Origin: Actinomadura oligospora ATCC 43269
GTDB lineage: Bacteria > Actinomycetota > Actinomycetes > Streptosporangiales > Streptosporangiaceae
Direction: 5' to 3'
NCBI RefSeq assembly: GCF_000518265.1
Contig: NZ_JADG01000017.1
Coordinates: 62,001 to 126,000 of the forward strand
Length of the DNA: 64,000 bases
Shown: in pieces, positions 61,646 to 64,000 of the stretch
Position numbering within the stretch: the first letter of the stretch is position 1
Layout: every line of letters starts with the position of its first letter
Made by a program: the position numbers and the translations under genes
The notes under the pieces: generated by a model
The model's input: only the letters and a program-made list of their open reading frames with translations
Told to the model about the DNA's origin: nothing
Database searches by the model: none

Positions 61646-62260
61646 TCAGATGGGGGTTACGGCGCCGTTGAGGAAGATGTCGATGGCGTCCTCGATCGGG
61701 ATGGCGGCCTCGCCGACCGGACGGCTGCGGCTGAACGCCAAGCCCATGAACATCGCGGCGATCTGCTCGGGGGGAAGGCGGAGCCTGTCGCGTTCGGGTT
61801 CGAAGAGTTCGGCCAGGGCCTCGAGCGTGCTCTCCATGGACGCGCCGCGGTCGGGGCCGGGCCCGGCCTGCTCGGCGCCGCCTTGGGCGCCGCGTCCCTT
61901 GCGTCCGGTGGCGAACAGGGCGCCGAGGACCATGCCCATGCGGGCCAGGTAGGCGTCGATCGCCGCGACCGCCTCGGTGAGGCGCTCGGCGAGCGGACGG
62001 TCGAGGGAGATCTCGGCGATCTCGGCCAGGACGTGGTCGTTGCGCAGGACCTCCGCGGTGCAGGCGTCGAGCAACGCGTCCTTGTCGGCGAAGACGCGGA
62101 AGATCGTCGCCTCGCCGATGCCGGCGGCGCGGGCGATCTGCCCCGTGGTCACGGCCGTGCCGTGCTCGGCGACCAGCGGCAGCGCCGTCCGGACGATCAT
62201 CTCCCTGCGCTGTTCGGGACTCATGCCCGGCGCCCTGCGGCGGGTGGGTGGGGTGTCCAT
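61646..62260 (-). CDS. TetR-family regulator, probably leaderless and autoregulated
   Basis: A 204-aa TetR protein. Helix-turn-helix: REMIVRTALPLVAEHGTAVT, then TGQIARAAGIGEATIFRVFA (residues ~18-62). A Gly-rich insert (GRKGRGAQGGAEQAGPGPDR) lies near residue 125. ATG at 62260 is chosen because a good promoter puts the RNA start almost exactly there and there is no ribosome binding site; GTG at 62269 would begin before that RNA. Converges on the previous TetR gene; regulates itself and perhaps genes elsewhere. Confidence 0.9.
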   Translation of the reverse strand: MDTPPTRRRAPGMSPEQRREMIVRTALPLVAEHGTAVTTGQIARAAGIGEATIFRVFADKDALLDACTAEVLRNDHVLAEIAEISLDRPLAERLTEAVAAIDAYLARMGMVLGALFATGRKGRGAQGGAEQAGPGPDRGASMESTLEALAELFEPERDRLRLPPEQIAAMFMGLAFSRSRPVGEAAIPIEDAIDIFLNGAVTPI

Positions 62261-62267
62261 GCCGCCC

Positions 62268-62297
62268 ACGGTACGGAGTGAGCACTCACTCCGTCAA
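62268..62297 (-). promoter_or_regulatory. Promoter with operator between -35 and -10, TetR gene at 61646
   Basis: Minus-strand TTGACG (62292-62297) and TACCGT (62268-62273), 18-base spacer. A perfect palindrome with ten-base arms (ACGGAGTGAG at 62273-62282, CA, CTCACTCCGT at 62285-62294) lies across the spacer. A weaker copy, GTGAGTTCACTC, sits at 62304-62315. The RNA would start at about 62261, giving a leaderless message. Confidence 0.72.
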
Positions 62298-62493
62298 GGT
62301 CGGGTGAGTTCACTCCGAGGCTGACGCAGCGGGTTCGTTCTGAGGCGTGTCGGGCTTCGGAGTTGGCCGCGCGAGGGCGCTGACCTGCTGTTTTTCGGGG
62401 TTATCCACAGTTGCGGCGTCGACTGTCGCTCGAGGTGCCGTGCCGCCCAGGATGGTTCGTGAGCCCAACCGGCACTCGAGAAAGGAACGACAC

Positions 62494-62601
62494 ATGCACG
62501 GCGGATTCCCGGGAATCGGCGTCAGCACCCTGGTCTACGGAACGGTCTGGATCGCGACGGCCACCGGCCGCGCCCTGGCCCGGATGCGAGGCGCCCGATG
62601 A
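62494..62601 (+). CDS. 35-aa membrane micro-protein coupled to the glycosyltransferase
   Basis: ATG after GAAAGGAACG opens MHGGFPGIGVSTLVYGTVWI and ends in GRALARMRGAR. There is one likely membrane segment (STLVYGTVWIATATG) and a basic tail. The stop overlaps the GT2 start as ATGA, and the frame has the GC3 bias of a gene. It may help assemble or couple translation of the synthase. Unrecognised; the evidence is coupling, ribosome binding site and composition. Confidence 0.62.
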   Translation: MHGGFPGIGVSTLVYGTVWIATATGRALARMRGAR

Positions 62602-63695
62602 CCGCCCCGACCCTCACGACCGAGGCCACGACGTCCGGCTCCGGCGACCTGACGCTCACCGTCATCGTCCCGGCACACAACGAGGAGGCGGGCCTGCCCG
62701 CCACCCTCCGGTCCCTGCGTCGGCAGACCGTCCCTCCCGACCAGATCATCGTGGTGGACGACGGGTCCACCGACCGCACGGGCGAGGTCGCCCGCGCTCA
62801 CGGCGCGACCGTCCTGCGGCCCGACCGTCAGCTGGGCAGCAAGGCCCGCGCGCAGAACCACGCCCTCCCCCACTGCGAGGGCGACCTGGTGCTCGCGGTC
62901 GACGCCGACACCGTCCTCGCCCCCGACTACGTCGAACGTCTGCGCCCGGTCTTCGCCGACCCCGGCGTCGTGATCGCGGCCGGCAACGTCCAGACCCGCT
63001 TCACCCGCACCCTCTGGGAACGCGGGCGCTCGGTGGAGTACCTCTTCGGGTTCCACTTCCAGCGCCCCATCCAGCAGGGCGCGGCGAGCCCGATGGTCTG
63101 CTCCGGCTGCTGCTCGACGTTCCGCCGTGACGTCCTGGCGGCGTCCGGTGGCTTCCCCGAACGGACCATCGTCGAGGACATGGACGCCACCTGGACCTGG
63201 CAGATCGAGGGCCGCCGCGCCGTCTACGTCCCCGAGGCCGTGGCCTGGGCGGCCGATCCCGAGTCCCTGGTCTACCTGCGCCGCCAGGTCTGGCGCTGGA
63301 TGTCGGGGTTCTTCCAGAACGTCCGGCTGCACCTGATCCCGATGGTGCGCCACAAACCCATGCTGGCCCTCTGGGTCGCGCTCGCCGTCCTGGAGATCCT
63401 GCTCGCCCCGTTGTGGTGGCTGACGCCCGTCCTGCTGACCACGGCCTGGCACGTCCCGCTCGCGTACGCCGCCCTCTGGTGGCTGGCCAGCGAGTTACCG
63501 CTGCTCGTCGGGACGCTGCTCTACGCCGCCCGAAAACGCGATATCCCCCTGCGCCGGGTACTGACCAACCTCCCGTGCCTCTATCCGATCCGGGTCGTCA
63601 ACACGTACTACGCGTGGAAGGCGATGCTCGTGGAACTCGTCCTGGTCCCACTGGGCCTGGCCAAGACCCTCACCACCTACCACAAGGGCCGCTGA
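62598..63695 (+). CDS. Processive GT2-family membrane glycosyltransferase
   Basis: A 365-aa inverting glycosyltransferase. GT-A fold motifs: TVIVPAHNEEAGLPATLRSL (residue ~20), VDDGSTDRTGE (~54), AVDADTV (DxD, ~101), IVEDMDATW (~192) and QVWRW (QxxRW, ~231). Two or three C-terminal membrane segments (MLALWVALAVLEILLAPLWW onward) form the export channel, as in cellulose, hyaluronan and chitin synthases. It probably makes a surface polysaccharide. The gene is cotranscribed with the 35-aa protein and followed by a terminator. Confidence 0.93.
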   Translation: MTAPTLTTEATTSGSGDLTLTVIVPAHNEEAGLPATLRSLRRQTVPPDQIIVVDDGSTDRTGEVARAHGATVLRPDRQLGSKARAQNHALPHCEGDLVLAVDADTVLAPDYVERLRPVFADPGVVIAAGNVQTRFTRTLWERGRSVEYLFGFHFQRPIQQGAASPMVCSGCCSTFRRDVLAASGGFPERTIVEDMDATWTWQIEGRRAVYVPEAVAWAADPESLVYLRRQVWRWMSGFFQNVRLHLIPMVRHKPMLALWVALAVLEILLAPLWWLTPVLLTTAWHVPLAYAALWWLASELPLLVGTLLYAARKRDIPLRRVLTNLPCLYPIRVVNTYYAWKAMLVELVLVPLGLAKTLTTYHKGR

Positions 63696-63741
63696 CACCC
63701 AATCGCCCGTCACTTGCCAACCACGTCCATGGACAGCCAGG

Positions 63742-63785
63742 CGCGATGCTTCCGGGACTCCCCCGAAAGCCCCGGAAGCATCGCG
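63742..63785 (+). terminator. Terminator of the glycosyltransferase gene
   Basis: CGCGATGCTTCCGGG (63742-63756) pairs perfectly with CCCGGAAGCATCGCG (63771-63785) over a 14-base loop, 47 bases after the stop. Confidence 0.75.
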
Positions 63786-63790
63786 ATCCC

Positions 63791-63910
63791 TCCCACGAAC
63801 CCCGGCCCCACGAACAGGCCGCCCTACCAACCGGCCACGTCCTACGAACGGGCGCGTCCAATGAACAAGCGCGTCCTGCGAACGGGCGTGCAGTGCGAAC
63901 GGCCTGTGGG
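63791..63910. repeat. Degenerate 17-base tandem repeat
   Basis: Six to seven imperfect units on a CCTACGAACGGGCGCGT-like theme: CCTACGAACGGGCGCGT, CCAATGAACAAGCGCGT and CCTGCGAACGGGCGTGC are consecutive (63841-63891), with weaker copies on both sides. No coding frame is preserved. The remaining bases to 64000 are gene-free and G-rich on the plus strand. Confidence 0.6.
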
Positions 63911-64000
63911 CCGCGTGCATGCTCGCTCTCTTGGGTGGGCCTTTCGTGGGGGGCGTGCTGGGGGGAGCTGGGTCGGTGTTCGTGGGGTGCTTTGGGTTGT

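Noticed and set aside
1..64000. Insertion sequences, transposases or prophage genes
   Set aside because: No frame with transposase, integrase or phage structural character was recognised on either strand.

Overview
The window is very GC-rich DNA with strong third-position GC bias. It carries a mycothiol-dependent enzyme, XRE-DUF5753/DUF397 regulators, several TetR-controlled exporters and GTG/TTG starts. This points to an actinomycete, most likely of the Streptosporangiales/Thermomonosporaceae (Actinomadura-like) type; the genus is an inference.

Left third (1-29.6 kb): an anti-invader island. On the minus strand lies a type 2 BREX (Pgl) locus: pglW and pglX, then after an inserted regulatory block pglY, pglZ, brxD and brxHI. 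The last gene runs off the left edge and is present only as its N-terminal ~416 codons. The block between pglY and pglX holds an XRE-DUF5753 regulator, two DUF397 genes, a GHKL ATPase, an unknown 181-aa protein and a frameshifted small HTH gene. Divergent from pglW is a complete type III Wadjet operon, jetA-jetB-jetC-jetD. BREX blocks phage replication using methylation as the self-mark, and Wadjet cleaves circular plasmids. After jetD come two stem-loops and a translationally coupled pair of small unknown genes (membrane protein, then Cys/His protein).

Middle (30.6-45.7 kb): a flavin-dependent monooxygenase coupled to an AraC regulator; a Tat-exported PHP metallohydrolase coupled to an unknown 175-aa protein; two secreted proteins facing each other across a perfect 19-bp terminator; a DHA2 drug exporter divergent from its TetR regulator across a large nested inverted repeat; three tandem paralogous secreted SH3-like mini-proteins with duplicated flanks; a second DHA2 exporter; and an unknown 239-aa gene.

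Right part (45.7-64 kb): an SDR oxidoreductase, an FMN reductase/luciferase-like pair, a MerR gene with an apparent frameshift, a mycothiol-dependent isomerase-like protein, an M20 amidohydrolase, a large LuxR-type ATPase regulator, a TDT-family transporter divergent from LysR, YceI, a tandem universal stress protein, a CHAP-domain protein, a tRNA Gly-Cys-Val cluster with a clear terminator, an ABC-2 exporter divergent from its TetR regulator over three repeated half-site pairs, a probably leaderless TetR gene, and a 35-aa membrane micro-protein coupled to a processive GT2 glycosyltransferase.

BREX type 2 and Wadjet type III are known systems. The parts that look least explained are the regulatory block inside the BREX locus, the small gene pair after Wadjet, and the amplified SH3-like family. 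All calls come from reading the sequence; no database search was run.
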